Positions 32,844 to 40,959 of a DNA stretch of 64,000 nucleotides are shown here, in pieces (position 1 is the stretch's first letter; every line of letters starts with the position of its first letter). The DNA lies in contig NZ_JAFCLP010000003.1 of the NCBI RefSeq assembly GCF_018129405.1, forward strand, positions 1-64,000. Direction: 5' to 3'. A model generated the notes under the pieces. That model searched no databases and was not told the DNA's origin. It was given only the letters and a program-made list of their open reading frames with translations. Position numbers and translations under genes: made by a program. The DNA comes from Bradyrhizobium iriomotense (lineage in GTDB: Bacteria; Pseudomonadota; Alphaproteobacteria; Rhizobiales; Xanthobacteraceae).

Positions 32844-33551
32844 ATGGGCGCACGCATTATGGTGGTTGAGGACGAGGAAGCTCTCACCGAGCTTCTCCGC
32901 TACAACCTCGAAGGCGACGGCTATGACGTCGAGACGGTGATGCGCGGCGACGATGCCGACACCCGCCTCAAGGAGCACATCCCCGACCTGATCGTGCTCG
33001 ACTGGATGTTGCCGGGCCTCTCGGGCATCGAGCTGTGCCGGCGGCTGCGCACCCGCCCCGAGACCAAGCAGCTTCCCATCATCATGCTCACCGCGCGCGG
33101 CGAGGAGAGCGAGCGGGTGCGCGGTCTTGCGACCGGCGCCGACGATTACATCGTCAAGCCGTTCTCGGTGCCGGAGCTGCTGGCACGGGTGAAGGGCCTC
33201 TTGCGGCGCGCCAGCCCGGAGCGGCTCGCCACCGTGCTCGCCTATGGCGACATCGAGCTCGATCGCGACAAGCGCCGCGTGGCGCGCTCGGGCCGCCCGA
33301 TCGATCTCGGTCCGACCGAGTATCGCCTGCTGGAGTTCTTCCTGGAGCATCCCGGCCGCGTGTTCTCGCGCGAGCAGCTGCTCGACAGCGTATGGGGCCG
33401 CGACATCTACATCGACGAGCGCACCGTCGACGTCCATATCGGCCGCCTGCGCAAGCTGCTCAATCTCGGCCGCGAGCAGGACCCGATCCGCACCGTCCGC
33501 GGCGCAGGTTATGCGCTCGACGATCGCTTTGCGAAGGCGGAGCAGACGTAA
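32844..33551 (+). CDS. phoB: Phosphate-regulon response regulator PhoB
   Basis: A 235-residue OmpR/PhoB-family regulator. The phosphoacceptor Asp lies in DLIVLDWMLPG near residue 54, with the conserved Lys in YIVKPFSVPEL near 105. The winged-helix C-terminus (about 130-230) ends with ERTVDVHIGRLRKLL and VRGAGYALDD. It binds Pho boxes such as that at 28172, so the operon is self-activating. The start has an AAGGAGCG site 24 bp after phoU. Confidence 0.93.
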   Translation: MGARIMVVEDEEALTELLRYNLEGDGYDVETVMRGDDADTRLKEHIPDLIVLDWMLPGLSGIELCRRLRTRPETKQLPIIMLTARGEESERVRGLATGADDYIVKPFSVPELLARVKGLLRRASPERLATVLAYGDIELDRDKRRVARSGRPIDLGPTEYRLLEFFLEHPGRVFSREQLLDSVWGRDIYIDERTVDVHIGRLRKLLNLGREQDPIRTVRGAGYALDDRFAKAEQT

Positions 33552-33578
33552 AGGTTTGCGGCGTCAGCAATCACAGCC

Positions 33579-33762
33579 GTCGTCCCGGACAAGCGTAAGC
33601 GCAGATCCGGGACCCCAGCGCGAGTGCTCGCGCTCGTCGCGGTGACCACAGGGCGTGATTGTTTTGCGAAAAGGTAACTCCGAGTCCCCGTAACCACATT
33701 TTGCGGTGGCTATGGATCCCGGATCTGCGCGCGCTTGAGGCGCGCTTGTCCGGGACGACATC
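33579..33762. repeat. Dispersed repeat, family C copy 4 (long variant)
   Basis: Arms CGTCGTCCCGGACAAGCG and GCGCTTGTCCGGGACGAC flank GCGCAGATCCGGGACCC, a GCGAGTGCTCGCGCTCG hairpin and TATGGATCCCGGATCTGCGC. It lies between the convergent phoB and gcrA genes. Confidence 0.7.
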
Positions 33763-33815
33763 GGATGTGTTCAGCCGTCATCATGCGACGGCTGCAATCA
33801 GCTAGATCAACAAAC

Positions 33816-34328
33816 TCACCGCGTGCCCGGCTTCGCCGGCGCGCGACGGCGATCCGCCGCGGGCTGATACGCCACGCGCGAGTGCTGGGCGCAGTAGGGC
33901 AGGCCGGAGAGCGCCTTGCCGCCGCAGAAGAAGAAATCCGGGCTCGAGGGATCGCCGACCGGCCAGTGGCAGGTCGCCTCGTTCAGCTCGAGCAGCGACA
34001 GCCGCTGGCTCATCGGCACCACGTTGTCGTAGGTCACAGGCTCCGCCTCGACCTCGACCTCGAAGGCCTGCGCCAGCGCGGTGTTGCCGCGCGCGATGGG
34101 GCGGCTGACCCGCATCATGTGCTGAGCGGGACGCGCCTTGCGCGGCCGAGGAGCTGCCGATGAGGGGCTCTTGGCGCGGCCGGACAGGCCGAGCCTGTGC
34201 ACTTTGCCGATCACGGCATTACGGGTCACGTTGCCGAGCTCGGCTGCGATCTGGCTGGCCGACAATCCGGCCTCCCAGAGCTTTTTCAGCTGCTCGACGC
34301 GATCGTCGGACCAGGTCAAAACCGTCAT
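33816..34328 (-). CDS. gcrA: Cell-cycle regulator GcrA
   Basis: A 170-residue GcrA protein. The DNA-binding N-terminus is diagnostic (MTVLTWSDDRVEQLKKLWEA, then SASQIAAELGNVTRNAVIGK, about residues 1-50). The C-terminal sigma-70-binding part holds the conserved LLELNEATCHWPVGDP and DFFFCGGKALSGLPYCAQHS blocks near 110-150. In alphaproteobacteria GcrA acts with RNA polymerase at promoters with CcrM-methylated GANTC sites to time cell-cycle genes. Four GANTC sites lie in its own upstream region. Confidence 0.93.
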   Translation of the reverse strand: MTVLTWSDDRVEQLKKLWEAGLSASQIAAELGNVTRNAVIGKVHRLGLSGRAKSPSSAAPRPRKARPAQHMMRVSRPIARGNTALAQAFEVEVEAEPVTYDNVVPMSQRLSLLELNEATCHWPVGDPSSPDFFFCGGKALSGLPYCAQHSRVAYQPAADRRRAPAKPGTR

Positions 34329-34536
34329 TGCACCCTTTCCCTCGCCGTGCGGCTGCCGTCCTGGCGCCTTGCGGCGAATGCCTAAGCCTCGAAAAACCCG
34401 TGCCGCCAGAATCCCTTAAGGCTCGCCGGGCGTAACCAGAACGCCCGAACGTTTACGCCGGTACATGAGGACTTAGAGGATCAGAACTGCTGCACGAGAT
34501 GTCGTATCTGACAAGCCAAACGCTACAATATGGCGT

Positions 34537-34622
34537 GACTCACGCGCAAGAGTCAGCCGACTCGCTTCCACATGTTCCGTGGCAAAAACCCCGCAAATCC
34601 GGCACCGCAAGACTACGGATTC
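34537..34622. promoter_or_regulatory. Cluster of four GANTC (CcrM) sites between gcrA and argD
   Basis: GACTC (34537-34541), GAGTC (34550-34554), GACTC (34559-34563) and GATTC (34618-34622) occur within 86 bp, three of them within 27 bp. GANTC is the CcrM methylation target through which GcrA works, so methylation-dependent control of gcrA is plausible. Confidence 0.55.
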
Positions 34623-34636
34623 AGCGTTTCGCGGGG
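34584..34636 (-). terminator. Leftward terminator-like hairpin upstream of gcrA
   Basis: On the minus strand the hairpin pairs GCGGGG/CCCCGC outer and CGGATT/AATCCG-type inner arms (34589-34636) and is followed by five T residues (34584-34588). A transcript entering from the argD side would stop about 255 bp before gcrA. The region 34329-34782 otherwise holds no gene, only this, the GANTC cluster and the argD promoter. Confidence 0.45.
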
Positions 34637-34649
34637 CTTTCGGGCGGCA

Positions 34650-34677
34650 TTGACACCCGTTCTACCCGGCATAAGAT
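34650..34677 (+). promoter_or_regulatory. Sigma-70-type promoter of argD
   Basis: TTGACA (34650-34655) and TAAGAT (34672-34677) are spaced by 16 bp, a strong housekeeping promoter. Transcription would begin about 34684, exactly where the next hairpin starts. Confidence 0.6.
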
Positions 34678-34683
34678 AGTGTC

Positions 34684-34710
34684 ACGTGCCGCCCTTAAAA
34701 GGCGGCACGT
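34684..34710 (+). terminator. Hairpin at the predicted 5' end of the argD transcript
   Basis: ACGTGCCGCC (34684-34693) pairs perfectly with GGCGGCACGT (34701-34710), followed by TTCGTTTT. It looks like a rho-independent terminator but lies at the expected transcription start of argD, so it may be a leader hairpin protecting the 5' end or an attenuator. Confidence 0.5.
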
Positions 34711-34782
34711 TTCGTTTTCCGGGCCGGTTGATGGTGCGCTGCATGAGCGCGTTCAGGCCGTCCGCAACATCAAGTGATCGTC

Positions 34783-35991
34783 ATGACGAACAGCGCCGCG
34801 CCGCATTTGCTCCCCGTTTTCGCCAGGGCCGACCTCGGTTTCGAGCGCGGCGAAGGCTGCTGGCTGATCGCGACCAATGGCGAGCGCTATCTCGATTTCA
34901 CTTCCGGCGTCGCGGTGAACGCGCTCGGCCACGCCCATCCCGCGCTGGTCAAGGCGTTGCAGGAGCAGGCGACTAAGCTCTGGCACATGTCGAACCTGTT
35001 CCAGAGCCCGGACGGCGAGAAACTCGCCGCGCGCCTGTGCAAGGAAAGCTTCGCTGACTTCGTGTTCTTCTGCAATTCCGGCGCCGAAGCGCTGGAAGGC
35101 GTGATCAAGCTGGTCCGCCATCATCACTTCTCGAAGGGCCATCCGGAGCGCTACCGCATCATCACCTTCGAGGGCGCCTTCCATGGCCGTACGCTGGCGA
35201 CGCTGGCTGCGACGGGATCTGCAAAATATCTCGAAGGTTTCGGCCCGCCGATGGATGGTTTCGACCAGGTCCCTCACGGTGACATCGAAGCCGTGAAGAA
35301 AGCGATCGGTCCGGAGACCGCCGGCATCCTGATCGAGCCGATCCAGGGCGAGGGCGGTGTGCGCTCGTCGCCGCCGGCGTTCCTCAAGGCACTGCGCCAG
35401 CTCTGCGACGAGAAGGGCCTGCTGCTCGCCTTCGACGAGGTGCAGACCGGCATGGGCCGCACCGGCGATCTGTTCGCTCATCGGCGCACCGGCGTCACAC
35501 CCGACGTGATGTCGCTGGCAAAGGCGCTCGGCGGCGGCTTCCCGATCGGCGCGGTGCTGGCCACCACGGATGCAGCAGCCGGGATGGGCCCTGGTTCGCA
35601 CGGTTCGACCTTCGGCGGCAATCCGCTGGCGATCTCGGCTGCGAACGCCGTGCTCGACGTCATGCTCAAGCCCGGCTTCTTCGACCACGTGCAGAGGATG
35701 TCGCTGCTGCTCAAGCAGAAGCTCGCCTCGGTGATCGACCGTCATCCTGACGTCGTCAGCGAGGTGCGTGGCGAGGGCCTCTTGATCGGCATCAAGGCTG
35801 TCGTGCCCTCGGGCGATCTCGTTGCGGCCTTGCGCAGTGAAAAACTGCTCACGGTCGGTGCCGGCGACAATGTCGTGCGTTTCCTGCCGCCCCTGATCGT
35901 CACCGAAGCCGAGATCGAGGACAGCGTTGCGCGGCTGGAGCGCGCCTGCGCTGCGATCTCGTCCAGTCAGACCAAGCGGGCGGCAAGCTGA
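34783..35991 (+). CDS. argD: Acetylornithine aminotransferase
   Basis: A 402-residue class III PLP aminotransferase of arginine synthesis (N-acetylglutamate semialdehyde to N-acetylornithine). Visible are [17 protein letters not shown] near 100, the [12 protein letters not shown] block near 220 (PLP-pyridine Asp) and the Schiff-base lysine in [15 protein letters not shown] near 248, with [13 protein letters not shown] after it. The ATG at 34783 is preferred to a GTG at 34774. It overlaps argF by one base, so the two form an operon. Confidence 0.9.
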   Translation: MTNSAAPHLLPVFARADLGFERGEGCWLIATNGERYLDFTSGVAVNALGHAHPALVKALQEQATKLWHMSNLFQSPDGEKLAARLCKESFADFVFFCNSGAEALEGVIKLVRHHHFSKGHPERYRIITFEGAFHGRTLATLAATGSAKYLEGFGPPMDGFDQVPHGDIEAVKKAIGPETAGILIEPIQGEGGVRSSPPAFLKALRQLCDEKGLLLAFDEVQTGMGRTGDLFAHRRTGVTPDVMSLAKALGGGFPIGAVLATTDAAAGMGPGSHGSTFGGNPLAISAANAVLDVMLKPGFFDHVQRMSLLLKQKLASVIDRHPDVVSEVRGEGLLIGIKAVVPSGDLVAALRSEKLLTVGAGDNVVRFLPPLIVTEAEIEDSVARLERACAAISSSQTKRAAS

Positions 35992-36914
35992 TGAGCAAGT
36001 CGCCAAAGCACTTTCTGGATATCAACGAGCTGCCGTTGTCGGAGCTCAAGAGCATGCTCGACGCCTCCTCCGCCATGAAGGCGAAGCAGAAGGCGCATCA
36101 GCCGGTGAAGCCGCTCGAAGGCAAGACGCTGGCGATGATTTTCGAGCGTCCCTCGACGCGCACCCGCGTCTCGTTCGACGTCGCCATGCGCCAGCTCGGC
36201 GGCGAGCCCATCATGCTCACCGGCGCGGAGATGCAGCTCGGCCGCGGCGAGACCATCGCCGACACCGCGCGCGTGCTGTCGCGCTATGTCGACGCCATCA
36301 TGATCCGCATCCTCAACCATGATGCGCTGCTGGAGCTTGCGGCGAATGCGACCGTGCCCGTCATCAACGGCCTGACGCGGCGCTCGCATCCCTGCCAGGT
36401 GATGGCGGACCTCCTGACCTATCAGGAGCATCGCGGCCCGATCGAGGGTCGGACGGTGGCCTGGACCGGCGACGACAACAACGTGCTGGCGTCCTGGGCG
36501 CATGCCGCCGAGCGCTTCAAATTCCAGCTCAATGTCGCAACGCCCCCGGAGCTCGCGCCGAAGAAGGCGATGCGCGACTGGATCAAGGCGACAGGTGCGC
36601 CGATCGTGCTCGGCACCGATCCCGAGGCCGCCGTGAAGGGCGCCGATTGCGTCGTCACCGACACCTGGGTGTCGATGGGTGACAAGGAAGGCGAGCATCG
36701 CCACAACGTGCTCAAGCCCTACCAGGTCAATGCGAAGCTGATGTCGCTGGCGAAGCCCGACGCGCTGTTCATGCACTGCCTGCCGGCCCATCGCGGCGAG
36801 GAGGTCACCGACGAGGTGATCGACGGCCCGCAATCGGTCGTGTTCGACGAGGCCGAAAACCGCCTGCATGCGCAGAAGGGCATTTTGGCCTGGTGCTTTG
36901 ACGCGGTGAAGTAG
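35991..36914 (+). CDS. argF: Ornithine carbamoyltransferase
   Basis: A 307-residue transferase making citrulline from ornithine and carbamoyl phosphate. The carbamoyl-phosphate motif is [16 protein letters not shown] near residue 50; [11 protein letters not shown] lies near 130, the ornithine-binding SMGD region near 230, and [14 protein letters not shown] near 262. Start and stop of argD overlap. It ends before a family C repeat. Confidence 0.93.
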   Translation: MSKSPKHFLDINELPLSELKSMLDASSAMKAKQKAHQPVKPLEGKTLAMIFERPSTRTRVSFDVAMRQLGGEPIMLTGAEMQLGRGETIADTARVLSRYVDAIMIRILNHDALLELAANATVPVINGLTRRSHPCQVMADLLTYQEHRGPIEGRTVAWTGDDNNVLASWAHAAERFKFQLNVATPPELAPKKAMRDWIKATGAPIVLGTDPEAAVKGADCVVTDTWVSMGDKEGEHRHNVLKPYQVNAKLMSLAKPDALFMHCLPAHRGEEVTDEVIDGPQSVVFDEAENRLHAQKGILAWCFDAVK

Positions 36915-36938
36915 GCGCAGTCGCGTAAAATTGGATCG

Positions 36939-37064
36939 TCGTCCTGGCGAAGGCCAGGACCCATTACCACCGGCTTTGGTTTGGCGACGATTGGTCATTG
37001 CCAACTTCGCGCCACAACTTCTTCCTGGGGTAATGGGTCCTGGCTTTCGCCAGGACGACACTGA
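36939..37064. repeat. Dispersed repeat, family C copy 5
   Basis: Arms ATCGTCGTCCTGGCGAAGGC and GCTTTCGCCAGGACGAC with TGGCGACGATTGGTC and GGTAATGGGTCCTGG inside. It separates argF from hslO, in a gap that otherwise carries no gene. Confidence 0.7.
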
Positions 37065-37154
37065 ATTTGCTGTATCGTATGTGATCAAATCAGCGTCTGG
37101 ATGGGGCGCCTCGCCCCCTTCCATTTCCCGCTCACCGACCCCAGATAGAGGCCC

Positions 37155-38162
37155 ATGGTTTTTCAATCCCCTGACATGAAAACCGGGCCGGAAGGCCCGG
37201 TTCGCGCGCCATCTGCGGTTCCGGTCGACGACGCCGTGCTGCCCTACGAGGTCGACGCGCTCGACGTGCGCGGTCGCCTGGTGCGGCTTGGTCCTGCGCT
37301 CGACGACATCCTGACCAAGCACGACTATCCCGCGCCCGTCGGCAAGCTGCTCGGCGAGGCCATCGTGCTGGCGACGCTGCTCGGTTCGGCGCTGAAATTC
37401 GAGGGCCGCTTCATTCTCCAGGCCCAGACCGATGGCCCGGTCTCGTTCCTGGTCGTCGATTACAAGGCGCCGGACCAACTGCGCGCCTATGCCCGCTATG
37501 ACGCCTCGCGTCTGGGCACGGCGAAGGATTCCGGCACGCTGCTCGGCCGCGGCCATCTCGCCATGACCATCGACCAGGGCCCCGACATGAGCCGCTACCA
37601 GGGCCTGGTCGCGCTCGACGGCGGCAGCCTGGAAGATGCTGCCCACGAATATTTCCTGCGCTCCGAGCAGATCCCGACCAAGGTGCGCCTCGCGGTCGGC
37701 GAGGAGTGGCGCTCAAGCGACGGCGGCAAGCATCGCTGGCGTGCCGGCGGCATGCTGATGCAGTTTTTGCCGAAGGCGCCGGAGCGCGCGCGGCAGGCGG
37801 ATCTGCATCCCGGCGATGCACCCGACGGCGTCGAGGTGCACAGCATCACAGAAGACGACGCCTGGGTCGAGGCGCGCTCGCTGATCGAGACCGTCGAGGA
37901 TGTCGAGCTGATCGATCCGGAGCTCTCCGGCGAGCGGCTGCTCTACCGCCTGTTCCACGAGCGCGGCGTGCGCGTGTTCAAGCCGCTGTCCTTGAAGGCG
38001 CAATGCTCCTGTTCGCGCGACGCGGTCGCGTCCATGCTGAAGAGTTTTTCGCCGGACGATCGCGCCGCCATGGTCAAGGACGACAAGGTCGTCGTCACCT
38101 GCGAGTTCTGTAGCTCGGTGTACCAGTTCACGCCGCACGAGGCGGGCGTGGTGGACGCGTAG
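37155..38162 (+). CDS. hslO: Redox-regulated chaperone Hsp33
   Basis: A 335-residue cytoplasmic holdase that is switched on by oxidation. The zinc-binding cysteines lie near the C-terminus as QCSCSRD (near 285) and CEFC (near 318), the four-Cys switch. The N-terminal core (about 25-250) shows GEAIVLATLLGSALKFEGRF and YQGLVALDGGSLEDAAHEYF. The N-terminus is slightly long; an ATG at 37176 is an alternative start. It stands between argF and apaG with a repeat on each side. Confidence 0.9.
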   Translation: MVFQSPDMKTGPEGPVRAPSAVPVDDAVLPYEVDALDVRGRLVRLGPALDDILTKHDYPAPVGKLLGEAIVLATLLGSALKFEGRFILQAQTDGPVSFLVVDYKAPDQLRAYARYDASRLGTAKDSGTLLGRGHLAMTIDQGPDMSRYQGLVALDGGSLEDAAHEYFLRSEQIPTKVRLAVGEEWRSSDGGKHRWRAGGMLMQFLPKAPERARQADLHPGDAPDGVEVHSITEDDAWVEARSLIETVEDVELIDPELSGERLLYRLFHERGVRVFKPLSLKAQCSCSRDAVASMLKSFSPDDRAAMVKDDKVVVTCEFCSSVYQFTPHEAGVVDA

Positions 38163-38214
38163 GCGTCGCGTGCAACGACGAGTTCGGGGAAGCTGTTTGC
38201 CAAGCCTCGGATAT

Positions 38215-38305
38215 CGTAGGGTGGGCAAAGCGAAGCGTGCCCACGATCTCATGTCGTGATTGAAAATGGTGGGCACGGCGCTTTGCGCCTTTGCCCACCC
38301 TACGG
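38215..38305. repeat. Dispersed repeat, family D copy 1
   Basis: CGTAGGGTGGGCAAAGCGAA and GCGCCTTTGCCCACCCTACG form the arms, with GTGCCCACGATCTC and GGTGGGCACGGCG inside. A second copy lies at 41964-42063. Between convergent hslO and apaG. Confidence 0.75.
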
Positions 38306-38312
38306 CACCGCG

Positions 38313-38705
38313 CTAGTTCAACACCCGCTTATTATCCGGGCTGTCCAGTGAGAACGTCGGCACATCGATCTCGAAGCGCTCGCCGGTTTCGCTGACCATC
38401 TGGTAGCGGCCGGTCATGAAGCCGGAGGCGGTCGCGAGCGGCACGCCGGAGGTATATTCGAAGCGCTCGCCGGGGGCGAGCGTCGGCTGCTCGCCGACCA
38501 CGCCCTCGCCCCTGACCTCCTCCTGGCGGCCGGTGGCGTCGGTGATGATCCAGTGCCGCGTCTTGAGCTGCACGGTCTCGTCGCCGGAATTGGTGATGAC
38601 GATGGTGTACGACCAGAAATAGCGGGAGCGGTCGGCCGACGACTGCTCCGGAACAAAGTTCGGCTCGACGGTCACTTCGATCTGGCGGGTCACGGCGCGG
38701 TACAT
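38313..38705 (-). CDS. apaG: ApaG-like protein
   Basis: A 130-residue single-domain beta-sandwich protein. The ApaG landmarks are YFWSYTIVITNSGDETVQL near 33, RHWIITDATGRQEEVRGEGV near 55 and GERFEYTSGVPLATASGFMTG near 85. The ATG at 38705 gives the usual length; upstream codons add 12 unlikely residues. ApaG is linked to cobalt/magnesium tolerance and Ap4A levels in enterobacteria; its molecular role is unsettled. Confidence 0.9.
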   Translation of the reverse strand: MYRAVTRQIEVTVEPNFVPEQSSADRSRYFWSYTIVITNSGDETVQLKTRHWIITDATGRQEEVRGEGVVGEQPTLAPGERFEYTSGVPLATASGFMTGRYQMVSETGERFEIDVPTFSLDSPDNKRVLN

Positions 38706-38923
38706 GGCCGCCATCATACCGAAATCCGGCGCCGGAACCAAACCCCGGAGGCGGTTTTGGCGACATCGTGCCGCCAGAATTGGCGAGGAAGTACACCCCC
38801 AGGGGAAGACACGGGAAGATACCCCGAAGACACCCCTATGTGATCCGGTCGCTTTGCGAGATGACGGCCGGACCGGTACACTCCATTCAACGTCGCTATT
38901 TGGGTGAGGGTTTTTAGGCCCCG

Positions 38924-40168
38924 ATGACCATTGCCGACCAAGTGACGGGATCGACCATCGCGGGAACCGCCAAGCCTGCGGAGCCGCGTGCGGCCGCGCC
39001 GGCCATCTCGCTGCCCGCCATCGGCGAGCGCGAGCTCCGGCTCGACCTGTTCCGCGGGCTGGCGCTGTGGCTGATCTTCATCGACCATCTGCCGACGAGC
39101 CTGTTGACCTGGTTCACGATCCGCAATTACGGCTTCAGCGACGCCACCGAGATCTTCATCTTCATCTCCGGCTATACCGCCGCCTTCGTCTACGGCCGCG
39201 CGATGCTGGAGGGCGGCGTCGTCATCGCCACCGCGCGCATCCTGCGGCGGGTCTGGCAGATCTACGTCGCGCACGTCTTCCTGTTCACGATCTTCCTCGC
39301 CGAGATCTCCTATGTAGCGACCCGGTTCGAGAACCCGCTCTACACCGAAGAGATGGGGATCATGGACTTCCTCAAGCAGCCCGACGTCACCATCGTGCAG
39401 GCGCTGCTGCTGCGCTTCCGTCCCGTCAACATGGACGTGCTGCCGCTGTACATCGTGTTGATGCTGGCGCTGCCCGTGATCCTGTGGTCGATGAGGTGGA
39501 AGCCCGACGTCACGCTCGGCCTTTCCGTCGTGCTCTACGCGGTGACCTGGGAATACGACCTCTACTTCTCCGCCTATCCGAACGGCTTCTGGGCCTTCAA
39601 TCCGCTGGCCTGGCAATTGCTTTTCGTCTTCGGTGCATGGTGTGCGCTCGGAGGTGCGCGGCGCATGTCGCGTATTTTAGCGTCGCCGGTAACGATGTGG
39701 ATCGCGATCGCCTATATCGTGGCGGCGTTCTATGTGACGCTGACCTGGTACTTGCCGCAGCTGTCCCATCTGATGCCGAAGCGGCTCGAGCAGTGGATGT
39801 ATCCGATCGACAAGACCGATCTCGACGTTCTGCGTTTCACGCATTTCCTGGCACTGGCCGCGCTCACCGTGCGCTTCCTGCCGCGGGACTGGCCGGGCCT
39901 GAAATCGCCGTGGCTGCGGCCGCTGATCCTGTGCGGCCAGCATTCGCTCGAGATCTTCTGCCTCGGCGTCTTCCTCGCCTTCGCCGGCCATTTCATCCTG
40001 GCCGAGGTCTCCGGCGGCGCAGTCATGCATGCGCTGATTAGTCTCTCCGGAATCCTGATCATGTGGGGCGTTGCATGGGTGATTTCGTGGTACAAGCGCG
40101 TGGCTGACAAGAGCGGTGCGAAAACCAAAAACGCCGTCGGCAACGCCGATATGGCGGGAGGGGGCTGA
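38924..40168 (+). CDS. opgC: OpgC-family glucan-modifying acyltransferase
   Basis: A 414-residue inner-membrane protein with about ten hydrophobic segments. The N-terminus after a 35-residue cytoplasmic lead reads RELRLDLFRGLALWLIFIDH, and TEIFIFISGYTAAFVYGRAM follows, the signature of OpgC, which transfers acyl groups (succinyl in studied relatives) to osmoregulated periplasmic glucans. Bradyrhizobium makes cyclic beta-1,3/1,6 glucans needed for symbiosis, a likely substrate. It overlaps the first of two SGNH-type genes by one base, making a three-gene unit that looks devoted to glucan decoration. Confidence 0.85.
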   Translation: MTIADQVTGSTIAGTAKPAEPRAAAPAISLPAIGERELRLDLFRGLALWLIFIDHLPTSLLTWFTIRNYGFSDATEIFIFISGYTAAFVYGRAMLEGGVVIATARILRRVWQIYVAHVFLFTIFLAEISYVATRFENPLYTEEMGIMDFLKQPDVTIVQALLLRFRPVNMDVLPLYIVLMLALPVILWSMRWKPDVTLGLSVVLYAVTWEYDLYFSAYPNGFWAFNPLAWQLLFVFGAWCALGGARRMSRILASPVTMWIAIAYIVAAFYVTLTWYLPQLSHLMPKRLEQWMYPIDKTDLDVLRFTHFLALAALTVRFLPRDWPGLKSPWLRPLILCGQHSLEIFCLGVFLAFAGHFILAEVSGGAVMHALISLSGILIMWGVAWVISWYKRVADKSGAKTKNAVGNADMAGGG

Positions 40169-40947
40169 TGAAGGCTAGGGTTCTCCTGAGCCTGATCCTG
40201 CTATGCGGTGGCCTCGCCGCGCCCGAGGCGCGCGCGGGCGATGCTGCGCCTGCCGCTCCGGCCGCGCCCGCCGCCTGCGAATTGCCGTCCTATCTGCTCA
40301 GCAGCGAAAGCCAGCTTCCCAAGGTCGCCGATGCCGTCAAGGCGGGCAAGCCGCTCGAAATCCTGGTCATCGGCAGCCGCTCGACCGCGATTCCGGCCTC
40401 GGAGGATGCGTCCTATCCGGCGCGCATGCAGGCCATCCTGAAGGACAAGCTGCCGCCGTCGGAGGCCGTGCACGTCTCCGTAGAAATACAGAGCAAGAAA
40501 ACGGCAGAGGAGGCGGCCGCCACCTTCGTTAAGCTGATGGAAGCAAAAAGGCCTACTTTGGTCATCTGGCAGACCGGGACCGTGGATGCTATCCGAGCCA
40601 TCGATCCCGACGATTTTCGCGGTGCTGTGACCGAAGGGGTTGCCGCGCTGCAAAATGCAGGGGCTGACGTCGTGTTGATGAACTTGCAGTACAGCCCGCG
40701 TACGGAGACCATGATCTCGGTGCCGCCCTATCTCGACAATATGCGGGTGGTGGCTCAGGAGCATGACATTCCGCTGTTCGATCGTTTCGCGATCATGCGG
40801 CAGTGGAATGACCAGGGACAGTTCGACCTGTTCAGCCCGTCCCGCGGCCCCGAATTGGCGAAACAGGTCCATGATTGCCTTGGCCGGGCGTTGGCACAGT
40901 TCGTGTTTGACGCAGCCCATCTGGGGCCGGCCCAGCAGCAAAATTGA
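40168..40947 (+). CDS. SGNH-like periplasmic protein, catalytic dyad lost
   Basis: A 259-residue protein with a signal peptide (MKARVLLSLILLCGGLAAPEARA). It aligns with the next gene's SGNH hydrolase: block I is kept as LVIGSRSTAIP (Ser present) and the VIWQTGTVDAI block III aligns with VIWQVGTNAVL but has Val for the catalytic Asn. The block V Asp-x2-His (DGLHMNDWG in the neighbour) is replaced by SPSRGPELA, so both catalytic residues appear absent. It is probably a non-catalytic or altered-function paralogue, translationally coupled to opgC. Confidence 0.7.
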   Translation: MKARVLLSLILLCGGLAAPEARAGDAAPAAPAAPAACELPSYLLSSESQLPKVADAVKAGKPLEILVIGSRSTAIPASEDASYPARMQAILKDKLPPSEAVHVSVEIQSKKTAEEAAATFVKLMEAKRPTLVIWQTGTVDAIRAIDPDDFRGAVTEGVAALQNAGADVVLMNLQYSPRTETMISVPPYLDNMRVVAQEHDIPLFDRFAIMRQWNDQGQFDLFSPSRGPELAKQVHDCLGRALAQFVFDAAHLGPAQQQN

Positions 40948-40959
40948 GGTCTAGCGTTA

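Noticed and set aside
40168-40947. First SGNH gene as a frameshifted pseudogene
   Set aside because: The frame is intact with a signal peptide, coupled start and good codon use, so loss of catalytic residues looks like divergence rather than decay.
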